Source of the DNA: Bernardetia sp.
GTDB lineage: Bacteria; Bacteroidota; Bacteroidia; Cytophagales; Bernardetiaceae
Direction of reading: 5' to 3'
Length of the DNA: 38,965 nt
NCBI RefSeq assembly: GCF_020630935.1
Contig: NZ_JAHDIG010000049.1
Coordinates: 1-38,965 of the forward strand
In this document: positions 23,730-32,674 of the stretch, piece after piece
Numbering within the stretch: position 1 is the first letter of the stretch
How the letters are laid out: every line of letters begins with the position of its first letter
Program-made: the position numbers and the translations under genes
Notes under the pieces: model-generated
Seen by the model: only the letters and a program-made list of their open reading frames with translations
Told to the model about the DNA's origin: nothing
The model's database searches: none

Positions 23730-24557
23730 ATGCAAAAAATCGTTTGGATAATTGCTTTTTTAGGTATTTCGTTGGGTCAGGAGTGGTGGAATCCTATTTT
23801 CATCTTTCAAACCAATAGTGCAAAAAAAGAAGCAACAAAGTTATACAAGGAAAAAAATTACAAAGAAGCTGCTACCGAACTGCTCTACATGAACAATGTT
23901 TGGAAGTTAGAAGAACCTACTGTTACCCTTAACCTAGGGCATGCTTATTTTGAGCAGCAAGATACGTCTGCCATTGCTTCTGCCCTTACTTACTACTCGC
24001 AAGCAGTGAATAGTGAAAATGATAGAGTGAGAAGTGTAGCTAACCTTCAAGTGGGAGTGTTGAAGGCAAAACGTGCAGGCTCAAAGCAGACAAATCCAAA
24101 AGATAGAAAAAAAATCTATGAAGATGCTTTAGAGAATTTTAAAGAATCTTTGCGTGCTGACCAATATAATGAAGAAGCTCGTTTTGATTATGAACTCTTG
24201 AAACGTCTTTTGGAAATAGAAATGCAAAAACAAGAGCAAGAACAGCAACAAAAAGACGACCAACAACAAGAAAATCAAGAAGAACAAAGCCAAGACCAAC
24301 AGAGCGATGATAGCCAAAATCAAGATGGGCAAGACGGACAAGAAAACAAGGAGCAAGACCAAAGTAAAGAAGATGAAAATGCTCAAAAACAAAATCAGCA
24401 ACAACAAACAGCTGCTGATAAATTGAAAGATATGAACTTGTCAGAAGAAAGTGCTGAAAAGATTTTAGATGCCATGCGCCAAAACGAAGCACAATATCTT
24501 CAACAACAACAACGCAAAGGTAAAAAACCTCGTAATACAGGAAAACCAGATTGGTAG
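23730..24557 (+). CDS. BatC-like TPR protein
   Basis: A 275-aa protein starting at ATG 23730; the in-frame GTG at 23721 seems less likely. It has a signal-anchor N-terminus (IVWIIAFLGISLGQEWW), TPR-like helices (about 30-160, with AATELLYMNNVWKLEEPTVTLNLGHAYFEQ and KIYEDALENFKESLRADQYNEEARFDYELL), and a low-complexity Gln/Glu/Asp region (about 165-235). The C-terminal NLSEESAEKILDAMRQNEAQYLQQQ and final KPDW match BatC proteins of the Bacteroides aerotolerance (Bat) operon. BatA, BatB and BatD are not next to it. It is 16 bp upstream of the DnaJ-like gene and probably co-transcribed. Confidence 0.75.
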   Translation: MQKIVWIIAFLGISLGQEWWNPIFIFQTNSAKKEATKLYKEKNYKEAATELLYMNNVWKLEEPTVTLNLGHAYFEQQDTSAIASALTYYSQAVNSENDRVRSVANLQVGVLKAKRAGSKQTNPKDRKKIYEDALENFKESLRADQYNEEARFDYELLKRLLEIEMQKQEQEQQQKDDQQQENQEEQSQDQQSDDSQNQDGQDGQENKEQDQSKEDENAQKQNQQQQTAADKLKDMNLSEESAEKILDAMRQNEAQYLQQQQRKGKKPRNTGKPDW

Positions 24558-24573
24558 AAACCAAATATATTCC

Positions 24574-25458
24574 ATGCAATACAAAGATTATTACAAGATT
24601 TTAGGACTTAGCAAAAATGCAAGTGCAGACGAAATCAAAAAAAGATATAGAGAGCTTGCAAAAAAATACCATCCAGACCGAAATCCGAATGATATTTTAG
24701 CCGAAAAAAGATTTAAAGACCTCAATGAAGCTCATGATATTTTGAGCGACCCTACCAAAAGAGCGCAATACGACCTTATGGGAAAAAATTGGGGAAGCTA
24801 TCGCAAATTTGCAGAGCAAGCAAAACAAACTTATCAACAAAAAAAAGAAGAAGGTTTTGAGTTTAAAGACCTCTTTACTGGCGACCGTATGAAAGATGCT
24901 TTTAAAAATGTAGTGGATTTTGGAAGAGAAACTATCTTTAAAAATGAACCTACAAAAACAGGAATAAACAAAAAGCCAAAAACAAAAGAAATAAAGACTA
25001 CAATTTCTTTTGAAGAAGCCTACACAGGAACAACAAGAGTTATTACGGTTGATACAAACCGTATTCGTCTAAAACTCAAAGAAGGAATTGCAGATGGACA
25101 AAAACTCAAATTAGGTGCAAAAGGCGAAAAAAATGAAGATATTGTCGTTGTTGTAGAAGTAGAGGAAAGTAAAGATTTTACTAGAGAAAATGACGATTTG
25201 CATACCACAGCAATAGTTTCTCTTTACGATGCCATTTTAGGAGGGAAAATATCTGTTCCGACAATGAAAGGCAAAATTTTGTTTCCTATTGCTCCCGAAA
25301 CTGCCAATGGAAAAGTATTCCGAATCAAAGGAAAAGGAATGCCAGTCTATAACCAAGCTGGAAAATTTGGCGATTTGTATATCAAAATAGAAGTCGAACT
25401 TCCAAAAAATCTCTCTGCTAAGGAAAAAGAACTCTTTGAGCAGCTATCGAAACTGTAA
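24574..25458 (+). CDS. DnaJ-like (CbpA-type) cochaperone
   Basis: The protein starts at MQYKDYYKILGL; an earlier frame beginning at 24469 overlaps the previous gene and would add 35 unconserved residues. The J domain (1-70) carries HPD at residues 33-35. A linker (about 70-125) leads into the DnaJ C-terminal peptide-binding domains (about 130-290: IRLKLKEGIADGQKLKLGAKG and GKVFRIKGKGMPVY). There is no cysteine-rich zinc finger, which fits the CbpA type. It stimulates DnaK in the cytoplasm. It is in an apparent operon with the BatC-like gene. Confidence 0.92.
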   Translation: MQYKDYYKILGLSKNASADEIKKRYRELAKKYHPDRNPNDILAEKRFKDLNEAHDILSDPTKRAQYDLMGKNWGSYRKFAEQAKQTYQQKKEEGFEFKDLFTGDRMKDAFKNVVDFGRETIFKNEPTKTGINKKPKTKEIKTTISFEEAYTGTTRVITVDTNRIRLKLKEGIADGQKLKLGAKGEKNEDIVVVVEVEESKDFTRENDDLHTTAIVSLYDAILGGKISVPTMKGKILFPIAPETANGKVFRIKGKGMPVYNQAGKFGDLYIKIEVELPKNLSAKEKELFEQLSKL

Positions 25459-25474
25459 TTTTTTTTATCTTAAA

Positions 25475-25507
25475 AAACCCTAAGGGTCTTTAAGTCCCTT
25501 AGGGTTT
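25475..25507 (+). terminator. Hairpin between dnaJ-like and RNase D genes
   Basis: AAACCCTAAGGG (25475-25486) pairs perfectly with CCCTTAGGGTTT (25496-25507). The T tail is short. The same CCCTAAGGG core recurs at 32650-32658. Confidence 0.65.
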
Positions 25508-25523
25508 ATTATGTTTTATAAAA

Positions 25524-26801
25524 ATGTCAAAAAATTCAAGCCACTCACTTGCTGATTTATTAAGTGATGCACAACGAAAAAAGTTAGGAACAAAAAAAAA
25601 TACTGCTAATATTCCAACACCTATTTACATTCAAACCTACGAAGAGTTAAAAAAAGCTGCTCAAAAGTGGAATAATTGCTCACAAATCGCCATTGATACA
25701 GAATTTGATGATAATAACAATTATTATGGAAGGCATCTCTGTTTGGTGCAGATTTATGATACAGATAAAATTTATCTTGTTGATACAGTTAAATTAGAGG
25801 GAAATATTGAGCCTTTGCTTTCTATTTTAGAAAATCCAACCATTGAAAAGTTATTTCATAGCTGTTCTTCTGATTTGATTGTAATAGGCGATGTTTATGA
25901 TTGCCAAGTAAAAAACATTCAAGATACGGCTCTGATGTATCGTTTTTTACTTAAATCTAGTAACGATATTGGACTTCAAAGTTTGGTAGAAGAAAAACTA
26001 AACATTGAGTTAGAAAAACAAGAACAGGTTTCAGACTGGGCAAAACGTCCACTTACAGAATCACAACTGATGTATGCAGCTACTGATGTAATGTATTTAC
26101 TCGAACTTTTTGGTATTTTGAAAGATGAATTACAAAAGTTAGAACGATGGAACTGGTACGAAGAAGAAAGACAAAAACTAGAAGAAATTGGAGTAGAAAA
26201 TTTGGATGAGACAGAAGACAAAAACACTATTGCAGCTCTAAAAGCTGTCATTAAATACAAATTTTCAGAGGAAAACAGAGTTCGTTTTATGATGTATTGG
26301 AATCTTAGAGACGAGATAGCCAAGAAAGTAAATCGTCCTCATTATAGAATCATTTCAAACAATCGTTTGGCAGAAATTATTGAAAAACCACCCAAAAAAT
26401 TAGAACAATGGGAAACCTTAAAAGGCTCTTCTCACCACTTTAAAAGACGAGCAGAGAAATTTTTCCAACTTTCAAAAATTGACTTATCAAAACGAAAGCA
26501 CCCTCTATTCAAAGAAATAGATAAAAAAACAGAGCAAAAAGAAGTCTATTATCAAGAAAAAAAACAGCATCAAAGAACCCTTCATCAAAGAGAAATTATG
26601 TTTAATAATCTGCGTGATGCTCTTACAGACTACGATGGCTTAAATATTCAGTCCCTAATTCTTTCCAATAAAAATAAAAATGATGTGCTTTGGAATGGAA
26701 TAGAAAGTATTACCAATGGATGGAAAATGGATATTTTAGAAGATATTGCTAAGAAAAATGAATGGAATCTTGATATTTTGAAAGGTTCTTTGAAAAACTA
26801 A
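25524..26801 (+). CDS. rnd: Ribonuclease D
   Basis: A DEDDy 3'-5' exoribonuclease that trims tRNA precursors. The exonuclease motifs are IDTEFDD (D58, E60), HSCSSDL (D117), and the final YAATDVMYL (Y184, D188). An HRDC domain follows (about 220-300, with NNRLAEIIEKPPKKLEQWETLKG). The C-terminal 100 residues are charged and less conserved. Length of 425 aa is a little longer than the E. coli enzyme. It follows the dnaJ-like gene after a hairpin, and its stop abuts the stop of the convergent Nudix gene. Confidence 0.92.
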   Translation: MSKNSSHSLADLLSDAQRKKLGTKKNTANIPTPIYIQTYEELKKAAQKWNNCSQIAIDTEFDDNNNYYGRHLCLVQIYDTDKIYLVDTVKLEGNIEPLLSILENPTIEKLFHSCSSDLIVIGDVYDCQVKNIQDTALMYRFLLKSSNDIGLQSLVEEKLNIELEKQEQVSDWAKRPLTESQLMYAATDVMYLLELFGILKDELQKLERWNWYEEERQKLEEIGVENLDETEDKNTIAALKAVIKYKFSEENRVRFMMYWNLRDEIAKKVNRPHYRIISNNRLAEIIEKPPKKLEQWETLKGSSHHFKRRAEKFFQLSKIDLSKRKHPLFKEIDKKTEQKEVYYQEKKQHQRTLHQREIMFNNLRDALTDYDGLNIQSLILSNKNKNDVLWNGIESITNGWKMDILEDIAKKNEWNLDILKGSLKN

Positions 26802-27398
26802 TCAAAACTCAATAATTTGAGAAAGTAAATATTCAATAGAAGCCCACGTATTATTTAAAATATAAGGAATTTCAATTTCTTTGAGCCAAGATACTTTTTC
26901 TATCCCCTCTTCTGTTTGAGGTTGAGGGGTGCTTTCATCTTCCGTACTCATTTCAAACCAATACGTCTTTTTTATGATTTCTTTTCCCTCATACGTATAG
27001 ATATGATAAGTGGTAGGAAGCTCCTTAACAACTTCTGCTTTTACGCCACACTCTTCTTCAACTTCTCTGACAGCAGCCTCTGCTTTCGTTTCGTTTTCTT
27101 CTAAATGTCCTTTTGGCAAGTCCCATTTTCCATTTCTAAAAATCCAAAGTTGCAATGTATCACGCATAACCAATCCTCCAGCAGCTTCCCTGATTTTGAA
27201 TTTTTTAGCAAACTCATTGAAGGCTTCTTCTATATTGTCTGTCTGGATATAGGCTCTCGTAAATTCTGTTCTTGTTTTGAGAGAGAGATAAAGTTTGTAG
27301 CTATCTTCTAGCTTTTCTGTTTGTAGAATACGTCCTCCTGTAACGTCTGGATATTCGTTTACAAATTCTAAGTAATTATTTTGAATGAAAATACGCAT
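26802..27398 (-). CDS. Nudix hydrolase
   Basis: The Nudix box G-x5-E-x7-REUxEExGU is complete, from GHLEENETKAEAAVREVEEE onward (97-119). It removes a nucleoside diphosphate-linked group; the substrate cannot be inferred. The first 70 residues form an extra domain (ILQTEKLEDSYKLYLSL, then AFNEFAKKFKIREAAGGLV), which resembles a group of Bacteroidota Nudix proteins with an N-terminal extension. Length is 198 aa. Its stop codon directly abuts the RNase D stop on the other strand. Confidence 0.9.
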   Translation of the reverse strand: MRIFIQNNYLEFVNEYPDVTGGRILQTEKLEDSYKLYLSLKTRTEFTRAYIQTDNIEEAFNEFAKKFKIREAAGGLVMRDTLQLWIFRNGKWDLPKGHLEENETKAEAAVREVEEECGVKAEVVKELPTTYHIYTYEGKEIIKKTYWFEMSTEDESTPQPQTEEGIEKVSWLKEIEIPYILNNTWASIEYLLSQIIEF

Positions 27399-27810
27399 GA
27401 AGTTTATGTTTTTTAATGCTTTGATAAAATAGAAAAGCAGAGTTTTTGTCTAGTCTAAAAAATGGAGTTTATTTTAGTGCAAAAGTGCAAAAAATTTAAC
27501 TCTAAGGCTAACATTTTTCAATATTATATAATTAAAATTCAATTTTATATTTAAAAAAACATATAGTATTAATTTTCAAATTACTCTGTCTTTAATAACG
27601 GTTATCTCCACCTGTTTGTTAATAGATTAGCAAACTTCTACTTTTTTGTTATGTATATTTTTTCAAAAGCATTGGATTTTATCAAAAAAAATAAGTAAAT
27701 TAGTTTAGAGACTTATCTAATCTGTTTTTTTAGAAATTAGAAAAATCAGTGTACTAAAAGATTATCTATTTTATATGAGAAATAATTACTTTTATTGAAA
27801 TTGAAAAATT
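27399..27810. other. AT-rich spacer before relA/spoT
   Basis: About 410 bp of very AT-rich DNA between the divergent Nudix and RelA/SpoT genes. No credible coding frame on either strand and no exact TAnnTTTG promoter were found. An imperfect hairpin with a poly-T/poly-A stem near 27722-27749 (CTGTTTTTTT and AAAAATCAG ends) is the only structure noted. Confidence 0.45.
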
Positions 27811-30099
27811 ATGTCTATACCAGAAAAAGGAGTAGAAATTCCTAGCAACAAAGAAGAAGATGCTGCCCAAGAAAAAGAACAAAAATTAAAAAAAGAAAAG
27901 GAACGTGAGCAACAGGAAAAGGCACAAATTTTACAACGTTATCGCCATCTAATGCGTATTGCTCGTCCATATATGCAAGGCAACGATGCTCAAAAAATAA
28001 AAAAAGCCTTTCAAATTGCAACAGAAGCACACGGAAATGTACGTAGAAAATCGGGCGAACCTTATATTTTTCATCCTATTGAAGTAGCAAGAATAGTAGT
28101 AGAAGAAATGGGACTAGGAACAACTTCTATCATCTGTGCCTTGTTACACGATGTAGTAGAAGATTCGGATATTCCTCTCTCAAGACTAGAAGATGAGTTT
28201 GGTAGTCGTGTTGCAAAAATTATTGATGGACTTACAAAAGTCCCTAGCGATATGTTTGGGCAAGAAAAATCGCAGCAAGCAGAAACATTCAGAAAAGTCT
28301 TACTTACTATTTCAGAAGATATTCGTGTAGTGCTTATAAAAATTGCTGACCGTCTGCACAATATGCGTACTTTAGAGAGTATGCCAAGTGCAAAACAGCT
28401 AAAAATTAAAGCCGAAACACAGTATATTTATGCGCCTTTAGCCCACCGTTTAGGTCTTTATAATATTCGTTCGGAGCTAGACGATTTGTCGTTGAAATAT
28501 TCTAATCGAAAAGCTTATGATGAAATTGTAGAACATATAAAACGTACAAAAGCCTCTCGTACTCGTTTTATCAATGAATTTAAAAAGCCAATTGAGGAAG
28601 AACTGGCTCGCCAAGGCTTCGATTTTGAAGTCAAGAGTAGAATGAAATCTATTTCATCTATCCATAAAAAAATGGTCAAACAACAGATTCCTTTTAGTAA
28701 GGTCTATGATTTGTTTGCTATCCGAATTATTCTCAATACTGGAGTTGGTGAAGATGAAAAAGCAGCTTGTTGGCGTACTTATTCTATCGTAACTGATTTT
28801 TATCAGCCTAGTCCACAGCGTTTGAGAGACTGGATTAGCGCACCCAAAACGACAGGTTACGAATCGCTACACACGACTGTAATGAGTAAGCGAGGGCAAT
28901 GGGTAGAAGTGCAAATCAGAACACACCGAATGGATGAGATTGCTGAAAAAGGTTATGCTGCTCATTGGAAATATAAAGGAGGGACTGACAAAAGTGAATC
29001 TAGTATTGAAGGTTGGATTGCTAGAGTACGTGAAAGTATTGAAAACAAAGACCTTTCTGCATTAGAATTTATAGATGAGTTTCAAAACAACTTTTTTAGT
29101 GATGAAATTTATGTCTTTACGCCAAAAGGTGATTTGAAAGTTTTGCCACAACATTCCACCATCTTAGATTTTGCCTTCGATATTCACTCCGAAATTGGAG
29201 AGCGATGTATGGGTGGAAAAGTAAATCATAAGCTCGTCCCCTTAAATTATGAGCTTCAAAATGGCGATCAAATAGAAATTTTAGTTTCTTCCAAAACTAA
29301 AGTAAATGAAGACTGGCTCTCTTATGTCCGTACTTCAAAATCAAAGCAATGTATTCGCCAAGCTCTCAAAAAAGACCAAAAGAGTGTCATTGAAGATGGA
29401 AAAGATATTGTAAAGCGAAAGCTCAAACAACTCAAACTTGAATTTAATGATGCTACAGTCAATCAGCTTTTAGATTATTTTGGTTATAAATATGCTTCTG
29501 ATTTTTATTATGCTATTGGAAAAGGAAAAATTGTGCATACACAAATCAAGAAGTTTATAGAAGATGATGAAGCCTACAAAGCCTCAAAAGTAAAACCTAA
29601 GAAAGAAAACAAGGAACATAAGAAGAAGAAAAAAGATGATATTCTTCTTATTGGTGGCGACTCAACCATAGAATTTCATTTATCAAAATGCTGTCACCCT
29701 ATTCCAGGAGATGATATTTTTGGACTGACCACAAGTGGAAGAGGAATCCGTATTCATAGAACTGACTGTCCGAATGCTGTGGCAATTATGGCATCGTATG
29801 GTGATAGAATTATCTCTGTAAACTGGGCAAGCCAAAAATCACAAACTTTTGAAGTCTTGTTAACTATTATTGGAGCAGACCGAATGGGACTTGTCAATGA
29901 TGTTACTCGTATTATTTCCAACCAAAACAAAGTCAATATTTGTGGAATTAGCTTTAATATCAGTCAAGAAACCGTGTTTGAAGGCGAGGTTCGATTACGG
30001 GTAGTTAATACAGACCAAGTTCAAAAACTCATTGATGAGCTAAAAGAGCTTGACGGAGTAGTACAAGTAATGCGACAAGATGAAGAAATAGAGGATTAG
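27811..30099 (+). CDS. Bifunctional (p)ppGpp synthetase/hydrolase, RelA/SpoT family
   Basis: A full-length long Rsh enzyme (762 aa) that makes and breaks (p)ppGpp. The HD hydrolase domain is intact (FHPIEVA with H88; LLHDVVEDSD with HD at 113-114; RLHNMRTLESM), so it should degrade alarmone. The synthetase domain follows (about 240-390: YDLFAIRII, TTGYESLHTTVMSKRGQ, VEVQIRTHRMDEIAEKGYA). A TGS domain is at about 410-470 (IYVFTPKGDLKVLP), a CC motif CCHPIPGDD near 640 and an ACT domain at the end (about 685-760). The first 45 residues are charged and lysine-rich. No adjacent gene shares its operon. Confidence 0.95.
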   Translation: MSIPEKGVEIPSNKEEDAAQEKEQKLKKEKEREQQEKAQILQRYRHLMRIARPYMQGNDAQKIKKAFQIATEAHGNVRRKSGEPYIFHPIEVARIVVEEMGLGTTSIICALLHDVVEDSDIPLSRLEDEFGSRVAKIIDGLTKVPSDMFGQEKSQQAETFRKVLLTISEDIRVVLIKIADRLHNMRTLESMPSAKQLKIKAETQYIYAPLAHRLGLYNIRSELDDLSLKYSNRKAYDEIVEHIKRTKASRTRFINEFKKPIEEELARQGFDFEVKSRMKSISSIHKKMVKQQIPFSKVYDLFAIRIILNTGVGEDEKAACWRTYSIVTDFYQPSPQRLRDWISAPKTTGYESLHTTVMSKRGQWVEVQIRTHRMDEIAEKGYAAHWKYKGGTDKSESSIEGWIARVRESIENKDLSALEFIDEFQNNFFSDEIYVFTPKGDLKVLPQHSTILDFAFDIHSEIGERCMGGKVNHKLVPLNYELQNGDQIEILVSSKTKVNEDWLSYVRTSKSKQCIRQALKKDQKSVIEDGKDIVKRKLKQLKLEFNDATVNQLLDYFGYKYASDFYYAIGKGKIVHTQIKKFIEDDEAYKASKVKPKKENKEHKKKKKDDILLIGGDSTIEFHLSKCCHPIPGDDIFGLTTSGRGIRIHRTDCPNAVAIMASYGDRIISVNWASQKSQTFEVLLTIIGADRMGLVNDVTRIISNQNKVNICGISFNISQETVFEGEVRLRVVNTDQVQKLIDELKELDGVVQVMRQDEEIED

Positions 30100-30106
30100 C
30101 CTTATC

Positions 30107-30141
30107 AAAACCTTAAACACCAAGTGTTTAAGGTTTTATTT
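30107..30141. terminator. Bidirectional terminator overlapping the helicase stop
   Basis: AAAACCTTAAACA (30107-30119) pairs perfectly with TGTTTAAGGTTTT (30125-30137). The hairpin contains the leftward helicase stop codon (30128-30130), so both genes end in one shared structure. Confidence 0.78.
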
Positions 30142-31618
30142 TTCTGACTTCTTCCCTAGCTCGTGTTAGAGCAACATAAAGAATATTTATTTCTTCATTG
30201 ATAGCTTGTTGTCTAGCTTCTGAAATTGGTTTTCCTGTTTTGGTTTGAGTAGCTTTCAAGATTTGAGCTTCTTTGACAAAATCATTTTGAAGATAAACAA
30301 TATCCCATTCTAAACCCTTGCCTTTGTGTGCTGTTGTGAAAGTGATGTCTGCTTTATGAGGCTGAGTAATTCGGTTTTGAAGTTGTTCTAAAAGACTTGG
30401 CAACTCATTTCCATACTTTTTTACCAGTTCTACCAATCTTTTGAGCGAACGGTCTTGAGAAGCTGCTGCTGTTTCTTCAATTTGTTTCCAATCATAAAAA
30501 AAAGCCTTTTTTCTACTTGCTTTGCTTTTCAAATTTAATAATTGAGCAATAGAAGAACCATCTTCCAATTTTAGATACTGCTCAAAATTTCCTTCAAAAG
30601 CTATTGAACTCACTTTTTTAGACTCAAAAAGCCATTCTATTGCTGTTTGAATAAGTCCTAGATGTGTTCTAGCAATAACAGCATGCATTTTTTTATCTTG
30701 ATGAAAAGATGCTGAACGAGGAATCATTTCAAAGTTATTTGCTTCAAAATTTGGAAAAATATGTTTTTTCCACGCTACGACTTCTTTTGCAAAGTCTGTT
30801 ACGACAGCAGGACAGCGAAAACTTTTTTGAAGATTCAGACTAGGAAAATCTGTATTAGATAGCGAATTGATAGCACTTCGCCACCCATAAATCTGTTGAT
30901 GTTCGTCTCCAACAATAAGCCGAGTAGCTTCTTGATTCATAAAAATATCCAACATCACAGGCGAAGCATCTTGTCCTTCATCGAAGAGAATCCAATCAAA
31001 GGACAGTTTAGGATTTGAAAGTTGGTATTTTTTGAGATAAAAATCGTGTGTTATCGGAATTTGAGTATCACTCATTTTTTCAAAAAGCCACTTTACTTGT
31101 CTTTCTAATTGGTCATAATTTTTTTGAACAAAAGAAAGTCCTTTTCGTGGTGTGAGCTTTTCAGTATAATCAAAGTTTGAAATATGTGTTTCCGTACTTT
31201 GACAAAAGGCATCAAAAAAATCCTTTGTATGGCGAGCCAAAAGATAGCTATTTGTAGCTTCTCTCTCTGACAAATGAAAATAATTTTTAATAGAAGAGAG
31301 CGACAAATCCAAGACCAAAGGCGATTTTTTCTTTTTAAAAAGACTTCTGTATGCCAATGAGTGTGCCGTTTCTACCCAAAGTGTTGGAATATCGTTTTGT
31401 CCACTTAGTCGTAATTTTCTTAAAATTTCTTCTTTGATAGCTCTATTAAAAGCTAGATATAACATAAAACCTTCGCCCTCTCGCTTTTTGGCATACTCTA
31501 AAAGAGCTGTCGTTTTTCCAGAACCAGCTACAGCTTCCACCTTCAAATCGCCTTCTGATTCGATGATAGATTCTTGCTCTTGGGTAAAATTAGGTTGTAT
31601 GTTATTTTTCAAGTGCAT
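30128..31618 (-). CDS. UvrD/Rep-type superfamily 1 DNA helicase
   Basis: A compact 496-aa SF1A helicase. Walker A is AGSGKTT (31-37), the DExx box is LFDEGQDASP (about 216-225), and motif III is VGDEHQQIYGWR. The C-terminal TFTTAHKGKGLEWDIVYL (motif V) and NILYVALTRAREEV (motif VI) are complete. It is shorter than UvrD or PcrA because the 1B/2B insertions are reduced. It starts 6 bp after the tsaD stop, so the two are one operon. The link to tRNA modification is not obvious; a DNA repair role is likely by family. Confidence 0.9.
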   Translation of the reverse strand: MHLKNNIQPNFTQEQESIIESEGDLKVEAVAGSGKTTALLEYAKKREGEGFMLYLAFNRAIKEEILRKLRLSGQNDIPTLWVETAHSLAYRSLFKKKKSPLVLDLSLSSIKNYFHLSEREATNSYLLARHTKDFFDAFCQSTETHISNFDYTEKLTPRKGLSFVQKNYDQLERQVKWLFEKMSDTQIPITHDFYLKKYQLSNPKLSFDWILFDEGQDASPVMLDIFMNQEATRLIVGDEHQQIYGWRSAINSLSNTDFPSLNLQKSFRCPAVVTDFAKEVVAWKKHIFPNFEANNFEMIPRSASFHQDKKMHAVIARTHLGLIQTAIEWLFESKKVSSIAFEGNFEQYLKLEDGSSIAQLLNLKSKASRKKAFFYDWKQIEETAAASQDRSLKRLVELVKKYGNELPSLLEQLQNRITQPHKADITFTTAHKGKGLEWDIVYLQNDFVKEAQILKATQTKTGKPISEARQQAINEEINILYVALTRAREEVRKIKP

Positions 31619-31624
31619 TATTTT

Positions 31625-32626
31625 TTATAAACTCATTCGTGCAAGTGGGGCTACCGTTTGGTCAGTAAATTCTCCTTTCAAAAATTTGTAGTGTGCAGCC
31701 ATTGCAATCATAGCAGCATTGTCGGTACAATATTCCATTTTGGGAATAAAAATATCCCAGTTTTTTTCTTTTCCTAATTCTGTCATTCTTTTTCTAAGCT
31801 CTGAATTGGCAGAAACACCTCCAGCAATCGCAATCTGATTAATCCCTTCTTGCTGTGCTGCTTGAATAATTTTTCTTAAAAGTGTTTCTATAAGTGTATG
31901 CTGAATAGTTGCACAAATATCATTAATGTTTTCTTTTATGAAATTCGGATTTTTCTGTTCTTGTTTTCTGATATAATAGAGAATTGCCGTTTTGAGTCCA
32001 GAAAATGAAAAATCAAGGTTGGGCAAATCTACTTTTGGTAAACCATAGTCTTTTACTGTTCCTTTTTGAGCTAGTTTATCAATTTCTACTCCTCCTGGAT
32101 AAGGCAAACCTAATATTTTGGCAGTTTTGTCAAAGGCTTCTCCTACGGCATCGTCTTGTGTTGTTCCAATAACTTCCATTTCTAAATGGTCTTTTACCAA
32201 AACAATTTGTGTATGTCCACCCGAAACGGTCAAACATAAAAACGGAAATTTTGGCTTAGGCTCATCAATAAAATGAGCTAATACATGTGCTTGCATGTGA
32301 TTGACTTCAATGAGTGGAATCTCCAAACTAAGAGCCAACGATTTGGCAAATGCCGTTCCGACAATCAAAGCTCCCAAAAGTCCCGGACCACGAGTAAATG
32401 CAATCGCATCTAGCTCTTTTTGAGAAATACCTGCTTCTTTCAATGCTTCCATCACGACAGGAACAATATTTTGCTGATGTGCCCTAGAAGCCAACTCTGG
32501 AACAACTCCACCATACGCACGATGAATAGCTTGTGTAGCAATCAGATTGCTTTTTACTTCTCCATTTATAATTACGGCAGCCGAAGTTTCATCACAACTT
32601 GACTCAATGGCTAATATTTTTGTCAT
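31625..32626 (-). CDS. tsaD: tRNA N6-adenosine threonylcarbamoyltransferase
   Basis: TsaD transfers the threonylcarbamoyl group to A37 of ANN-decoding tRNAs, working with TsaB and TsaE. MTKILAIESSCDETSAAVI starts at 32626; the upstream ATG at 32644 would add only six residues that the family lacks. The iron-binding histidines are in IEVNHMQAHVLAHF (H110, H114), SGGHTQIVLV follows, and the family's PGxxI and GGVSANS stretches are present. Length is 333 aa. A -7-like TATATTTG (complement of 32662-32669) lies upstream. It leads an operon with the helicase and is divergent from gluQ. Confidence 0.95.
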   Translation of the reverse strand: MTKILAIESSCDETSAAVIINGEVKSNLIATQAIHRAYGGVVPELASRAHQQNIVPVVMEALKEAGISQKELDAIAFTRGPGLLGALIVGTAFAKSLALSLEIPLIEVNHMQAHVLAHFIDEPKPKFPFLCLTVSGGHTQIVLVKDHLEMEVIGTTQDDAVGEAFDKTAKILGLPYPGGVEIDKLAQKGTVKDYGLPKVDLPNLDFSFSGLKTAILYYIRKQEQKNPNFIKENINDICATIQHTLIETLLRKIIQAAQQEGINQIAIAGGVSANSELRKRMTELGKEKNWDIFIPKMEYCTDNAAMIAMAAHYKFLKGEFTDQTVAPLARMSL

Positions 32627-32646
32627 ATTTTTGTAAATAATCAATC

Positions 32647-32669
32647 AAACCCTAAGGGTTTCAAATATA
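32647..32669. promoter_or_regulatory. Palindrome and -7 box in the tsaD-gluQ gap
   Basis: AAACCCTAAGGGTTT (32647-32661) is symmetric and sits between the two starts. Next to it CAAATATA (32662-32669) is a leftward TATATTTG -7 box for tsaD. The -33 box is poor, so this is only moderate support. Confidence 0.45.
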
Positions 32670-32674
32670 AAAAA

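Noticed and set aside
24129-24579. Leftward frames of 92 and 146 codons opposite the BatC-like gene
   Set aside because: They are mirror images of the Gln/Glu-rich coding repeats and have no motif or start context.
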